Counted from the first letter of the stretch, positions 16,248 through 25,776 are shown. The stretch: DNA of 64,000 bases from Mariniflexile sp. AS56 (GCF_030552475.1 NZ_JAUPED010000009.1:172212-236211); one strand, 5' to 3'. Notes: generated by a model from the letters alone, not told the origin. Program-made: numbers and translations.

Positions 16248-17330
16248 ATGGAAAACAAAAAAGAAATGAGAACGTGGTTGGATGACTTAAATTTAAGTCA
16301 CCCACTGGTAATTGCAGGACCTTGTAGTGCTGAAACAGAAGAGCAAGTATTAAGAATAGCGCACGAGCTAAAAGATACAGATGTAAGTTATTTTAGAGCA
16401 GGTATTTGGAAACCAAGAACACGTCCAGGAATGTTTGAAGGTGTTGGAGCATTAGGTTTAAAATGGTTGCAAAAAGTAAAGGCAGAAACAGGTATGAAAA
16501 TTTGTACTGAAGTTGCAAATGCTGCCCATGTAAAGTTAGCTTTAGAGCATGATGTCGATTTATTATGGATTGGTGCACGTTCTACAGTAAGCCCATTCAT
16601 TATGCAAGAAATTGCAGATGCGTTACAAGGCACAGATAAGCCTGTTTTAATTAAAAACCCAGTAAATCCAGATTTAGCTTTATGGTTAGGTGGAATTGAA
16701 AGAATTTACAAAGCGGGTGTTAAAAACATTGGAGCGATTCATAGAGGGTTTTCAACGTATGAAAAAACAAAATACAGAAACAATCCAGAATGGCAATTAG
16801 CTATTGAGTTTCAAAACAAATATCCAGATATCCCATTAATAAACGACCCATCGCATATTACTGGAAAACGTGATATGATTTTTGATGTATCTCAAGCGGC
16901 TTTAGATTTGAATTTTGACGGATTAATGATTGAAACTCATTACGACCCTGAAAATGCATGGAGTGATGCTGCGCAACAAGTAACGCCAGCAAGCTTAGTT
17001 CAAATTATGAAAGATTTGAAAATAAGAAAAGAAAGCGATCCAGAAGCTGATTATAATAAAGAACTTAATAATTTAAGAGCACAGATTGATGTGGTTGATA
17101 ATCAAATTATCGAATTATTAGGAAAACGTATGAAATCTGCCGATGGTATTGGAGCACTTAAAAAACAGAAAAACGTTGCCGTTTTACAAAGCAAACGTTG
17201 GAATGAGATTTTAGGTAATATGGTTATTGAGGGAGAAACTCAAGGCTTAAGTGAAGAGTTCATTTTAAAAATGTTTAAAGCAATTCACCAAGAATCAATT
17301 AATCACCAAGAGAAGGTAATTAACGGTTAA
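16248..17330 (+). CDS. Bifunctional DAHP synthase / chorismate mutase
   Basis: A 360-residue fusion. Residues 1 to about 265 form the type I beta DAHP synthase (VIAGPCSAETEEQV, FRAGIWKPRTRPG, LWIGARSTVSPF, KNPVNPDLALW, AIHRGF, DPSHITGKR, MIETHYDPENAWSD). Residues from about 275 form an AroQ-class chorismate mutase (LNNLRAQIDVVDNQIIELL, KRMKSADGIGALK, SKRWNEIL). It therefore starts the shikimate pathway and also makes prephenate from chorismate, which pheA and tyrA then use. Such fusions usually let prephenate or chorismate bound at the mutase regulate the synthase. A perfect terminator follows. It is last in the operon, after the repeat insertion. Confidence 0.94.
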   Translation: MENKKEMRTWLDDLNLSHPLVIAGPCSAETEEQVLRIAHELKDTDVSYFRAGIWKPRTRPGMFEGVGALGLKWLQKVKAETGMKICTEVANAAHVKLALEHDVDLLWIGARSTVSPFIMQEIADALQGTDKPVLIKNPVNPDLALWLGGIERIYKAGVKNIGAIHRGFSTYEKTKYRNNPEWQLAIEFQNKYPDIPLINDPSHITGKRDMIFDVSQAALDLNFDGLMIETHYDPENAWSDAAQQVTPASLVQIMKDLKIRKESDPEADYNKELNNLRAQIDVVDNQIIELLGKRMKSADGIGALKKQKNVAVLQSKRWNEILGNMVIEGETQGLSEEFILKMFKAIHQESINHQEKVING

Positions 17331-17340
17331 TACTAAATAG

Positions 17341-17376
17341 AAAAACGCCTCACAATTGTGAGGCGTTTTTGTTTTT
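17341..17376. terminator. Bidirectional terminator between two convergent genes
   Basis: AAAAACGCCTCACAA followed immediately by TTGTGAGGCGTTTTT is a perfect 30-base palindrome with T runs on both strands. It ends the aromatic operon on the plus strand and the gene at 17375-18025 on the minus strand. Confidence 0.9.
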
Positions 17377-18025
17377 AATCGTTTTTTGTGTAAGCTAATC
17401 TTCGAGATGCTTTTCGCATTAAGGTGTTTATTAAATCGTCTGGGCTACTGCCAATACTACCTCTTACTTTTTTGTTATAATTCCATAGTAAAACGCCGTC
17501 TTCAGCATTGTGAACGCTCATATTTATTAGTGCGTTATTTGTGCTTCCCCAGAAGCCTACAAGAACGCCTAATGCAATAGAAGCACCATCAGACATTGGT
17601 TTGTCTGTTTCAAATTCACCAGTAATAACAGCATCCACTTTTAATAAGATGGCTAATTCTTGAGGTGTTAAATCGGTTATATTATCATAACTAATGTTAT
17701 TTCTTTTTAATAATGCCGTAGTGGTTTTTGGATCTTGAACTTCAAGAGTTTGTAATTTACCGCGTTTCTTTCTTTTTAAAAACCAAGAATACATGGCGGT
17801 TTGAATGCCTTCACCTTCGGCTTTTTCTAATTTGTATAGTTGTTCGGTAGTCATGTCCTTCATTTGTTTAGGTCTAAGTTTTACCTGAGTTTTAAAGGGG
17901 ACTACTGCAATGATTTTGTGCGTTTTTGAAATGTCATCGAAATTAGGGTTTTCATACAAATTGGTTTGTGCTGAAACAGTGTGAGCAACTGCTAAAAGCA
18001 AAAAAGAAACTAGAATTTTTTTCAT
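17375..18025 (-). CDS. Secreted protein of unknown function with a CsgG/LpoB-like look
   Basis: A 216-residue exported protein; MKKILVSFLLLAVAHTVSA is a cleavable signal peptide. After it come IIAVVPFKTQVKLRP, a helix rich in Lys and Glu, LLKRNNISYDNITDLTPQELAILLKVDAVITGEFE, and a C-terminal NALINMSVHNAEDGVLLWNY strand pair. The order resembles the alpha/beta fold of CsgG, LpoB or GNA1162-type periplasmic proteins, where a strand ending in VDAVITGEF precedes a glycine-rich stretch. The resemblance is by eye only, and no partner genes are nearby. It is a single gene that shares a terminator with the aromatic operon. Confidence 0.65.
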   Translation of the reverse strand: MKKILVSFLLLAVAHTVSAQTNLYENPNFDDISKTHKIIAVVPFKTQVKLRPKQMKDMTTEQLYKLEKAEGEGIQTAMYSWFLKRKKRGKLQTLEVQDPKTTTALLKRNNISYDNITDLTPQELAILLKVDAVITGEFETDKPMSDGASIALGVLVGFWGSTNNALINMSVHNAEDGVLLWNYNKKVRGSIGSSPDDLINTLMRKASRRLAYTKND

Positions 18026-18112
18026 TTGGTTGTTGATTTTTGAATTATGTGCGTAATATACACTTTTTGTTAAATTGAAAAGTTGTTAATTTGTAAAGTT
18101 TAAAATAATTGA

Positions 18113-19063
18113 ATGACAGGACTCGTTTATAAATCTACAGGAAGCTGGTACACCGTGAAAACCGAATTAGGTGATACTTACGAATGCCGTATAAAAGGTA
18201 AATTTCGTTTAAAAGGAATTAAAAGTACCAATCCCATTTCGGTTGGTGATATTGTAGATTTTGAATTAGAAACCGATAACAATCAAGATTCGGGTGTGAT
18301 TCATAAAATACATGATAGAACAAATTATATTGTTCGTAAATCTGTAAATCTATCCAAGCAAACACATATTATTGCCTCTAATATTGATCAGGTGTTTTTA
18401 ATGATTACCATTAATAATCCACCAACTTTAACCAGTTTTATCGATCGTTTTTTAGTGACATCCAATGCGTACTCCATTAAAACGGTTTTACTATTTAATA
18501 AAGTTGATACCTATGATAAGGAAACCCTTGATGAGGTTCGTTACTTAGCACATGTGTATCGAAAAATTGGGTACGAGTGTATTGGTGTATCATCTGTAAC
18601 TGGTAAAAATGTTGATAAGGTAAAAGCCTTAATGCACAATAAAGTGAGTATGTTTTCGGGTCATTCCGGTGTTGGTAAATCGACACTTGTAAATTTGATT
18701 GAACCCGATTTGAATATTAAAACCAAAGAAATTTCAACCTTACACATGCAAGGGCAGCATACAACCACCTTTGCCGAAATGTTCGACCTTAGCTTTGGCG
18801 GCCAAATTATCGATACTCCAGGAATTAAAGGTTTTGGCGTGGTAGATATGGATAAGGAAGAGATAGGTGATTATTTCCCAGAAATATTCAAACTTAAACA
18901 AGACTGCAAGTTCAACAACTGCCTACATATTAAAGAACCGAATTGCGCTGTAAAACAAGCCTTAGATAAAGATGAAATTTCTTTTTCGCGTTACCGTAGT
19001 TATCTTCAAATTGTAGAAGGTGAAGATGAGCATTACAGAACGGATAATTGGGAAAACCAGTAA
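18113..19063 (+). CDS. rsgA: Ribosome small-subunit-dependent GTPase RsgA
   Basis: A 316-residue circularly permuted GTPase. An N-terminal OB fold (GLVYKSTGSWYTVKT) comes first, then G4 (LLFNKVD), G5-like SSVTGKN, G1/P-loop (GHSGVGKSTLVN, from about residue 183), G2 region TTTFAEM and G3 (DTPGIKGFG). A C-terminal zinc site follows in CKFNNCLHIKEPNCAVKQAL. RsgA is a late 30S maturation checkpoint factor. Length and domain order are normal for Bacteroidota. It starts a run of same-strand genes (rsgA, dtd, the YdjM-type gene) with short gaps, so they may be co-transcribed. Confidence 0.96.
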   Translation: MTGLVYKSTGSWYTVKTELGDTYECRIKGKFRLKGIKSTNPISVGDIVDFELETDNNQDSGVIHKIHDRTNYIVRKSVNLSKQTHIIASNIDQVFLMITINNPPTLTSFIDRFLVTSNAYSIKTVLLFNKVDTYDKETLDEVRYLAHVYRKIGYECIGVSSVTGKNVDKVKALMHNKVSMFSGHSGVGKSTLVNLIEPDLNIKTKEISTLHMQGQHTTTFAEMFDLSFGGQIIDTPGIKGFGVVDMDKEEIGDYFPEIFKLKQDCKFNNCLHIKEPNCAVKQALDKDEISFSRYRSYLQIVEGEDEHYRTDNWENQ

Positions 19064-19114
19064 AATATAGTATTCAGTCGTGGTTTGCAGAGAATTGGAA
19101 AGAGTTAGTAAAAA

Positions 19115-19567
19115 ATGAAAGTAGTTATTCAAAGAGTGTCAAAAGCAAGCGTTACTATTGAAGGTGAAAAAGTGGCGTCTATTTCTAACGGACTTTTAGT
19201 ACTTTTAGGTATTGTAAATGATGATACGCAGGAAGATATTAAATGGCTGTCCAACAAAATTGTAAACCTTCGTGTCTTTGGTGATGTTGATGGTGTTATG
19301 AATAAGTCACTGTTAGATAGTAATGGCGATGTGATAGCTGTAAGTCAATTTACGCTGCATGCAGCGACTAAAAAGGGTAACCGCCCCAGTTATATAAAAG
19401 CAGCAAAACCAGATGTTGCGATTCCCTTATACAAAGCTTTTGTGAAACAAGTAGAGACTGATTTGGGTAAGTCCATTCAAACAGGTGAATTTGGAGCGGA
19501 CATGAAAGTAGAACTGCTTAATGATGGGCCTGTAACCATTATCATAGATTCCAAAAACAAAGAATAG
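19115..19567 (+). CDS. dtd: D-aminoacyl-tRNA deacylase
   Basis: At 150 residues this is a standard DTD that hydrolyses D-amino acids from tRNA. It opens MKVVIQRVSKASVTIEG and carries the active-site segments AVSQFTLHA (the SQFTL motif with the Thr nucleophile site) and NDGPVTIIID, which corresponds to the usual NGPVT motif. The stop shares its last base with the GTG start of the following gene. All signature residues are present. Confidence 0.96.
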   Translation: MKVVIQRVSKASVTIEGEKVASISNGLLVLLGIVNDDTQEDIKWLSNKIVNLRVFGDVDGVMNKSLLDSNGDVIAVSQFTLHAATKKGNRPSYIKAAKPDVAIPLYKAFVKQVETDLGKSIQTGEFGADMKVELLNDGPVTIIIDSKNKE

Positions 19568-20102
19568 TGGCGTCTCTTTTTGGTCATAGCATTGTTGGTT
19601 TTACCTTAACAAAAGTTATTGACACAACACATACAAAATGGTTGCTTGTAGCGGCTATCTTTTCAACTATTTTACCAGATTTTGATGTAGTAAGTTTCCA
19701 ATTAGAAATTCCATATTTACACCCATTAGGACATCGAGGGTTTACACATTCTATTGTATTTGCTCTTTTGTGGGCGTTTTTTTAATGTTCACGCTAGGGA
19801 AGAAACGTAAACTTATTTGGTTTCTGGTCATTCTTTTCTCAACATTATCACATGGTATTTTGGATGCGATGACTTCCGGAGGTAAAGGTGTTGGTTTTTT
19901 TATTCCTTTTGATAATAATCGTTTTTTCTTTCCTTTTAGAGACATTAAAGTGTCGCCTATTGGTGTTGAAAGGTTTTTTTCTGAACGCGGTATTCAAGTA
20001 CTTTTAAGCGAATTCAAGTATATTTTTATCCCATGTTTTATTGTTTTGGGAGTAAGAGGTTTAGTTTTTAAACTAAAAGATAGGTATTACAACGAAATGT
20101 GA
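19567..20102 (+). pseudogene. YdjM/DUF457-type membrane metal-dependent hydrolase, split by a frameshift
   Basis: Two frames together make one protein of about 178 residues. Frame one (GTG 19567, stop 19783-19785) gives GHSIVGFTLTK, LPDFDVVSF and HRGFTHSIVFALLW. After a -1 shift the second frame continues LMFTLGKKRKLIWF, SHGILDAMTSGGKG and ends at 20102. These are the ordered His/Asp motifs and membrane helices of the YdjM family. The break falls exactly at a run of seven T (19777-19783); an eighth T would restore the frame. A sequencing error, a recent mutation, or slippage on the T run are all possible. The downstream half by itself has only a GTG (19770) as start. Confidence 0.75.
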
Positions 20103-20170
20103 TTTTTCTTATCTAATTAATTCCTGTATTATTTTATATTTAAGAATCTAACCATACTTAGACTTAATAT

Positions 20171-22087
20171 ATGAAGGTGAAGTACATTGTTTTATATTTT
20201 AGCTTAGTCACCACACTACAAATTTATTCCCAAGAAAAGTCACATATTAGCTTTACAATTCCTAGCAGTTTAAAGGAAAATGCGAACGCTGTGATTCGTT
20301 CCAATCAATTAGATGTTACCATTAATTCTGTGGATGATATGACGGTTTATGAAAAACGCATCATAACCGTGTTAAATAAAGAAGGGAATAGTAATGTGGA
20401 GGCTTTTGTGCACTATGATAATAATGTGAAAATTAAAACTTTAGAAGTTTTGGTGTTTAATCAATTAGGTGTCGAAATTAAAAAGATAAAAAAGAACGAT
20501 TTTAAAGATGTGAGTGCGGTTGATGGTGGTACGCTGTATTCAGATTCTAGAGTGAAATATTTAGAATACACCCCCGTTTCATACCCATATACTATCGAAT
20601 TTGTATGTGAAGTCCATACTAAAAACACCGCTTTCATAGAATCGTTTACGCCTGTTAATGATTATTTTTTAAGTGTTGAAAAAAGCGCGTATACCATTAG
20701 TTTTCCAAGTGATATAACCATTCGAACTAAAGAAAAGAATTTAGAAACCCTCGATATCACAAAGGAAGCGCTTCAAAATAAAATAAGTTATTCTGTAAAA
20801 AACATGGAGGCTATTAAGCCGGAAGATCACAGTCCTGCTTTGGTTGATATGGCTCCAAAAGTGTTGGTGTCTTCCAATAAATTTACATTGGAAGGTGTAC
20901 AAACAGAGGTGGATGATTGGAAAGCTTTCGGGAAATGGATGTATCAAGATTTAATAAAAGATACCCACGATTTACCTGCAAGCACTATTGCGATGATTCA
21001 AAACCTTGTTAAAGATGAAGTTACCGATATAGACAAAGCGCGAAAAATTTACGAATACGTTCAAAATAAAACCCGCTATATAAGTGTGCAAGTAGGTATT
21101 GGAGGCTGGAAACCGTTTCAAGCATCAGAAGTCGATAAATTGGGTTATGGCGATTGTAAGGCTTTAACTAATTACACGATGTCGCTTTTAAACGCAGCGG
21201 GCATTCAATCAAATTATACGGTTGTTTATGCTGGAAGCTCTCAAAGAAGTCTAGAAAAAGATTTTGCGGCGATGCAGGGAAACCATGTTATTCTTAATAT
21301 TCCTGTGGAAAACGAAGAAGATCTTTGGTTGGAGTGTACCAGCCAAAAACTACCTTTTGGTTTTATTGGCGATTTTACCGATGATAGAGATGTGTTGGTA
21401 ATAACGCCTGAATATGGTGAAATAAAACATACCAAAAAGTATGGCACTGATGAGAATTTACAAGTTATATCAGGAACCTATACCATATCCGATGCAGGTT
21501 TTATTGATGTGAATGTAACCGTTAATTCTAAAGGCATACAATATGATAATAAGTATTGGTTAGAAACCGAAACCGAGCGTGATTTAGATAGTCATTATAA
21601 AAACAGATGGAGTTATGTGAACGGTATGAGCATAAATAACATGCATATTAACAATAATAAACTGGATAATGAATTTGTGGAAGCTATTAGTTTTGTGGCA
21701 CCTAATTACTCGAAAATAATAGGTGATAGAATGTTACTTACGGTAAACGCATTAAATAGAAATACCAATATCCCCGATCGTTATAGAAATAGAAAATTAC
21801 CACTAAAAATTAAAAGAGGTTTTAAAGATGTTGATGAAGTTGAAATTACGCTTCCTACAGGTTTTACCATAGAATCTGCTCCCGATAATGCGAGTATAGA
21901 AAATGAATTTGGTAGTTATAAAGCTGAAATTATAATTAAGGACGCTTCTACCATAGTTTATAAACGCGAGTTGCAAATTAACGATGGCGACTATCCTAAA
22001 GAAGCTTATGAGGCTTATAGAGCGTTTTATAAGGAGATAAATAAACTAGATAATTCAAAAATAGCATTAATTAAAAACCAACTATAA
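20171..22087 (+). CDS. DUF3857 / transglutaminase-like secreted protein
   Basis: A 638-residue exported protein (signal peptide MKVKYIVLYFSLVTTLQIYS). The N-terminal DUF3857 domain covers roughly residues 50-250, then a transglutaminase-like core follows. In it, Cys329 in GYGDCKALTNYTMSLL, the His in QGNHVILNI and the acidic residue in LWLECTSQ supply the expected triad positions, with Glu where Asp is usual. A C-terminal beta-rich part ends the protein. Such proteins are widespread in Bacteroidota, often in tandem, with no established substrate. It directly abuts a second, related gene. Confidence 0.82.
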   Translation: MKVKYIVLYFSLVTTLQIYSQEKSHISFTIPSSLKENANAVIRSNQLDVTINSVDDMTVYEKRIITVLNKEGNSNVEAFVHYDNNVKIKTLEVLVFNQLGVEIKKIKKNDFKDVSAVDGGTLYSDSRVKYLEYTPVSYPYTIEFVCEVHTKNTAFIESFTPVNDYFLSVEKSAYTISFPSDITIRTKEKNLETLDITKEALQNKISYSVKNMEAIKPEDHSPALVDMAPKVLVSSNKFTLEGVQTEVDDWKAFGKWMYQDLIKDTHDLPASTIAMIQNLVKDEVTDIDKARKIYEYVQNKTRYISVQVGIGGWKPFQASEVDKLGYGDCKALTNYTMSLLNAAGIQSNYTVVYAGSSQRSLEKDFAAMQGNHVILNIPVENEEDLWLECTSQKLPFGFIGDFTDDRDVLVITPEYGEIKHTKKYGTDENLQVISGTYTISDAGFIDVNVTVNSKGIQYDNKYWLETETERDLDSHYKNRWSYVNGMSINNMHINNNKLDNEFVEAISFVAPNYSKIIGDRMLLTVNALNRNTNIPDRYRNRKLPLKIKRGFKDVDEVEITLPTGFTIESAPDNASIENEFGSYKAEIIIKDASTIVYKRELQINDGDYPKEAYEAYRAFYKEINKLDNSKIALIKNQL

Positions 22088-24106
22088 ATGAGAGTTATAA
22101 CCCTATTATTAAGTGTCTGCTTTTGCATGACCACGTTTGCACAAAATTTCAATTTTGGTAAAGTTTCAAAAGAAGAATTGGAAGAAAAATTTAATCCATT
22201 AGATTCTTCGGCAAATGCAACCTATTTATATAAATATAGAAAAACCTTTTTTGAATACCGGCCAGAAAAAGGGTTTGAGTTGGTTACCGAAATTCATGAG
22301 CGGGTTAAAATTTATAATCAAGAAGGGTTTGATTATGCGACTAAAACAGTAAACCTAGGTAAAAGAGGGAGTGATGATGAAGAATTTTCAAGCTTAAAAG
22401 CTTATACTTATAATTTGGTAGAAGGGAAAATTGAAGAAGATAAAATAGGGAGAGATGGAGTTTTTGAATCTGAATTACATAAATATGCCAATCAAGTGAA
22501 ATTTACGATGCCTAATATTAAATCAGGTTCGGTTGTGGAATATAAATACAGCGTAACGTCTCCTTTTGTGTCTAATATAGATGATTTTGTGTTTCAACAT
22601 AATATTCCTGTAAAACAGATTGATTTTAAGTTTGAAGTTCCAGAGTATTTTAATTTTAAACTTAATACTAAAGGTTTTCTACCTGTTGTTCCAGTGAGCG
22701 AAACCAAAAGGGATAAAATTTCATTTACTAATAAAGAAAGAACTGGAGGAGGAACAAATTCAAAAGCGGCTGTCACAACAAGCTATAGTACGTCAGATGT
22801 CGAATTCACGAAAAGTATCACAACCTATAATTTAGAAAATATTCCAGCCTTAAAAGATGAGCCTTATGTCAATGCGATAAATAATTACCGTTCCTCGGTT
22901 AAATATGAGTTGTCTTATACTAAGTTTCCAAATTCAAGCGCAACCTATTATTCTACAACCTGGGAAGATGTTGTAGATAAGATTTATAAGAGTAATAATT
23001 TCGGTGATGAATTGGATAAAACGGGGTATTTTGAAACAGAGGTCGACGCTTTAATTGGCAGTGTATCCGATCCTGCAAGACGTGCCATGTTAATATTTGA
23101 TTTCGTTAAATCTAGAGTTAATTGGAATGGGTATTATGGATTTTATACCAACGATGGTGTTAAAAAAGCATATAAAGATCAAGTAGGTAACGTAGGTGAA
23201 ATCAATTTAATGCTAACCTCTATGTTGCGCTATGCAGGTTTAAAAGTATATCCGGTTTTGATAAGTACCCGAGAACATGGGGTGCCTTTATTTCCAACAA
23301 GGGAAGGTTATAACTATGTGGTGGCCTACGTGAAATTAGCAGGAGGTGGTTTTTTATTAGATGCTACCAATAAATTTAGTGTACCCAATGTGCTTCCATT
23401 TAGGACCTTAAATTGGCAAGGTCGAATTATTTCAGAGCATGGAGGGTCTGAATTAATTGACCTGTACCCAAATGAGATATCAAAAAACACCGTGTCTTTT
23501 ATGGCTGTTTTGGATAATAACGGTAATCTAAATGGTAATTATAGGTCTGTAAAAACTAACCACGAAGCACTTCTGTATAGAGAAAAGTATAACAATGTCA
23601 ATAAAGAAGATTTTTTAGAAAAATTAGAGAATAAGTATAATGGCATAGAAATTTCTGATTTTAAGGTTGTAAACGATCTAGATCTGTCCAAACCCATTAT
23701 TGAAAGTTATAAATTTTCCAAGGAAAGTCAGGCAGATATTATAGGAGATAAACTGTATTTTTCACCATTTTTCTTTTTAAAAGAAAATGAAAATCCGTTT
23801 AAGCTAGAAAATAGAGAATTCCCTGTAGATTTTGGGTATGCTTCTACAACATCCCATAGAATGCTTATTAAAATTCCAGATGGGTATAAAGTTGAAAGTT
23901 TGCCAGAGCCCGCTGTATTGATGATGCCAGATAATTTAGGTGTTTTCAAGTTTAACATCAATAATGAGGGGGCTTCGATTCAATTGGTTGTTGATTCTCA
24001 AGTAAACCAACCGATTATTTCAGCACTTCATTATCAAGCATTAAAAGAGTATTTTAGCAAAATAATAGAATTGGAAGCACAACAAATTGTTTTAACCAAA
24101 GTATAA
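22088..24106 (+). CDS. DUF3857 protein, probable catalytically inactive paralogue
   Basis: The start codon follows the stop of the previous gene with no spacing. It is a 672-residue exported protein (MRVITLLLSVCFCMTTFA) with the same layout: DUF3857 (FEYRPEKGFELVTEIHERVKIY onward), a transglutaminase-like core around residues 330-440, and a beta-rich C terminus. The core keeps the helix (GEINLMLTSMLRYAGLKVYP) and the late acidic segment FLLDATNK. However, the position of the nucleophilic Cys, just before that helix (QVGNVGEINL, near residue 365), holds no Cys. I infer a structural or regulatory partner of the upstream enzyme, because the pair is adjacent and likely co-expressed. Confidence 0.82.
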   Translation: MRVITLLLSVCFCMTTFAQNFNFGKVSKEELEEKFNPLDSSANATYLYKYRKTFFEYRPEKGFELVTEIHERVKIYNQEGFDYATKTVNLGKRGSDDEEFSSLKAYTYNLVEGKIEEDKIGRDGVFESELHKYANQVKFTMPNIKSGSVVEYKYSVTSPFVSNIDDFVFQHNIPVKQIDFKFEVPEYFNFKLNTKGFLPVVPVSETKRDKISFTNKERTGGGTNSKAAVTTSYSTSDVEFTKSITTYNLENIPALKDEPYVNAINNYRSSVKYELSYTKFPNSSATYYSTTWEDVVDKIYKSNNFGDELDKTGYFETEVDALIGSVSDPARRAMLIFDFVKSRVNWNGYYGFYTNDGVKKAYKDQVGNVGEINLMLTSMLRYAGLKVYPVLISTREHGVPLFPTREGYNYVVAYVKLAGGGFLLDATNKFSVPNVLPFRTLNWQGRIISEHGGSELIDLYPNEISKNTVSFMAVLDNNGNLNGNYRSVKTNHEALLYREKYNNVNKEDFLEKLENKYNGIEISDFKVVNDLDLSKPIIESYKFSKESQADIIGDKLYFSPFFFLKENENPFKLENREFPVDFGYASTTSHRMLIKIPDGYKVESLPEPAVLMMPDNLGVFKFNINNEGASIQLVVDSQVNQPIISALHYQALKEYFSKIIELEAQQIVLTKV

Positions 24107-24433
24107 ATGAATATTCAAAACGCACAAAAAGAGGTAGATAACTGGATTAAAGAGCACGGTGTTCGTTACTTTAACGAACTTACTAATATGGCACAACTTA
24201 CAGAAGAGGTTGGGGAGGTGGCTCGTATTATAGCCCGTAGATACGGAGAACAAAGTGAAAAGGAAAGCGACAAAGGGAAAGATCTAGGCGAAGAATTGGC
24301 AGATGTCATGTTTGTTGTTTTATGTTTAGCAAACCAAACCGGTGTCGATTTACAGCAAGCTTTCGATGCCAGAATGGATAAGAAAGGGAAGCGTGACCAC
24401 GATAGGCACCATAATAATGAAAAACTAAAATAA
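24107..24433 (+). CDS. MazG-like nucleotide pyrophosphohydrolase
   Basis: A 108-residue all-alpha NTP pyrophosphohydrolase. The Mg-binding pattern is present: LTEEVGEVARII (EExxE) and, about 40 residues on, LGEELADVMFVVL (ExxD). Members hydrolyse nucleoside triphosphates, often non-canonical ones, to monophosphate and pyrophosphate. It starts right after the upstream stop codon, so it is coupled to the DUF3857 pair, and a terminator follows at 24452-24475. The C terminus is charged and His-rich (RDHDRHHNNEK). The substrate is unknown. Confidence 0.88.
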   Translation: MNIQNAQKEVDNWIKEHGVRYFNELTNMAQLTEEVGEVARIIARRYGEQSEKESDKGKDLGEELADVMFVVLCLANQTGVDLQQAFDARMDKKGKRDHDRHHNNEKLK

Positions 24434-24451
24434 ATTATAAGTATATTTGAG

Positions 24452-24475
24452 CGCTTCTTTTAAGAAGCGTTTTTT
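24452..24475 (+). terminator. Intrinsic terminator after the MazG-like gene
   Basis: CGCTTCTT pairs with AAGAAGCG around two T, followed by six T. It separates the DUF3857/MazG run from aroA. Confidence 0.85.
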
Positions 24476-24528
24476 ATGTCAGTTCGGGCTTCGTTACGAA
24501 CTGTTTTGTTAGTTTTTTAAATTATAAA

Positions 24529-25761
24529 ATGAATATTACACTTCAGAAATCTCAAATTGCAAATCGTCAATCAAAAATAACTGTAACAGGTTCTAAAAGC
24601 GAATCGAATCGATTGTTGCTTTTAAAAGCCTTGTTCCCAACTATTACTCTAGATAATGTTTCAAATTCAGATGATAGTTGTTTGATGACGGACGCCTTAA
24701 AATCTACTTCTAACCTTGTAGATATTCATCATGCAGGTACCGCCATGCGTTTTCTAACCGCTTATTTTTCGGTTCAAGAAGGTCGTGAAGTAACGCTTAC
24801 AGGTTCTAAACGTATGAAAGAGCGCCCTATTAAAATTTTAGTAGAAGCCCTTCAGGAATTAGGAGCAGAAATAGAATATGTTGAGAATAGTGGGTTTCCT
24901 CCAATAAAGATTACTGGGAAGAAGCTAACTAAAAATAAAGTGTCTTTACAAGCAAATGTGAGTAGCCAGTATATTTCAGCATTACTTTTAATGGCATCAA
25001 AATTAGAAAACGGTATAGAGTTAACACTAGAAGGTGAAATTACTTCGGTTCCTTATATAAAAATGACGCTTGCCTTGTTAGATGAAATTGGCGTAGAATC
25101 AACTTTCATAGGTAATACCATTACCGTAAAACCAGCAGCGAGCACCCAACAACCACGAACCTTAACGGTAGAGTCGGATTGGTCTTCGGCATCTTATTAC
25201 TTCAGTATTGCTGCGCTTTGTGAAGTTGGAACAGAAATTACACTGTCTTCATATAAAGAAAACTCATTACAAGGTGATTCTGTATTAGTTGAAATCTATA
25301 AATCTTTTGGTGTAGAAACAACTTTTGAAAACAATGCAATGACCTTGGTGAAAGCGGTAAACGTAAATCCAGAGTCTATAATCGAATTCGATTTGGCTAA
25401 TGCCCCAGACATTGCTCAAACCATTGCAGTAACTTGCTTTGCTTTAGGTATGGCTTGTAATTTAACAGGACTTCACACGTTGAAAATTAAAGAAACAGAT
25501 AGATTAGTCGCTTTAAAAACTGAAATTGAAAAATTAGGTGGACAAGTAAATATAACTGATAAGTCGTTACACCTTTTAAGGTCAACTGTCATAAAGGAAT
25601 ACGTGCCTATTGGTACCTATAACGACCATAGAATGGCTATGGCATTTGCACCTTTAGCACTTAAAACACCTATAGTTATTGAAGATGCTGAGGTGGTTTC
25701 AAAATCATACCCAACCTTTTGGGACGATTTAGAATCTATCGGTTTTAAAATAACTAAATAA
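24529..25761 (+). CDS. aroA: 3-phosphoshikimate 1-carboxyvinyltransferase (EPSP synthase)
   Basis: A 410-residue EPSP synthase that joins shikimate 3-phosphate and PEP. Motifs in order: VTGSKSESNRLLLL, HHAGTAMRFLTAYF, LTGSKRMKERPI, VESDWSSASYYFSIAAL, DLANAPDIAQTIAV, KIKETDRLVALK and TYNDHRMAMAFAPLAL. The AGTAMR loop differs from the common NAGTAMRPL form: His replaces the Asn and Phe replaces the Pro after AGTAMR. That loop borders the PEP site and affects inhibitor sensitivity in other EPSP synthases. The N terminus is somewhat short. The gene stands alone between two terminators or promoters. It works in the same pathway as the operon at 13-17 kb but is not part of it. Confidence 0.95.
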   Translation: MNITLQKSQIANRQSKITVTGSKSESNRLLLLKALFPTITLDNVSNSDDSCLMTDALKSTSNLVDIHHAGTAMRFLTAYFSVQEGREVTLTGSKRMKERPIKILVEALQELGAEIEYVENSGFPPIKITGKKLTKNKVSLQANVSSQYISALLLMASKLENGIELTLEGEITSVPYIKMTLALLDEIGVESTFIGNTITVKPAASTQQPRTLTVESDWSSASYYFSIAALCEVGTEITLSSYKENSLQGDSVLVEIYKSFGVETTFENNAMTLVKAVNVNPESIIEFDLANAPDIAQTIAVTCFALGMACNLTGLHTLKIKETDRLVALKTEIEKLGGQVNITDKSLHLLRSTVIKEYVPIGTYNDHRMAMAFAPLALKTPIVIEDAEVVSKSYPTFWDDLESIGFKITK

Positions 25762-25776
25762 TAATCACGCATTTAC

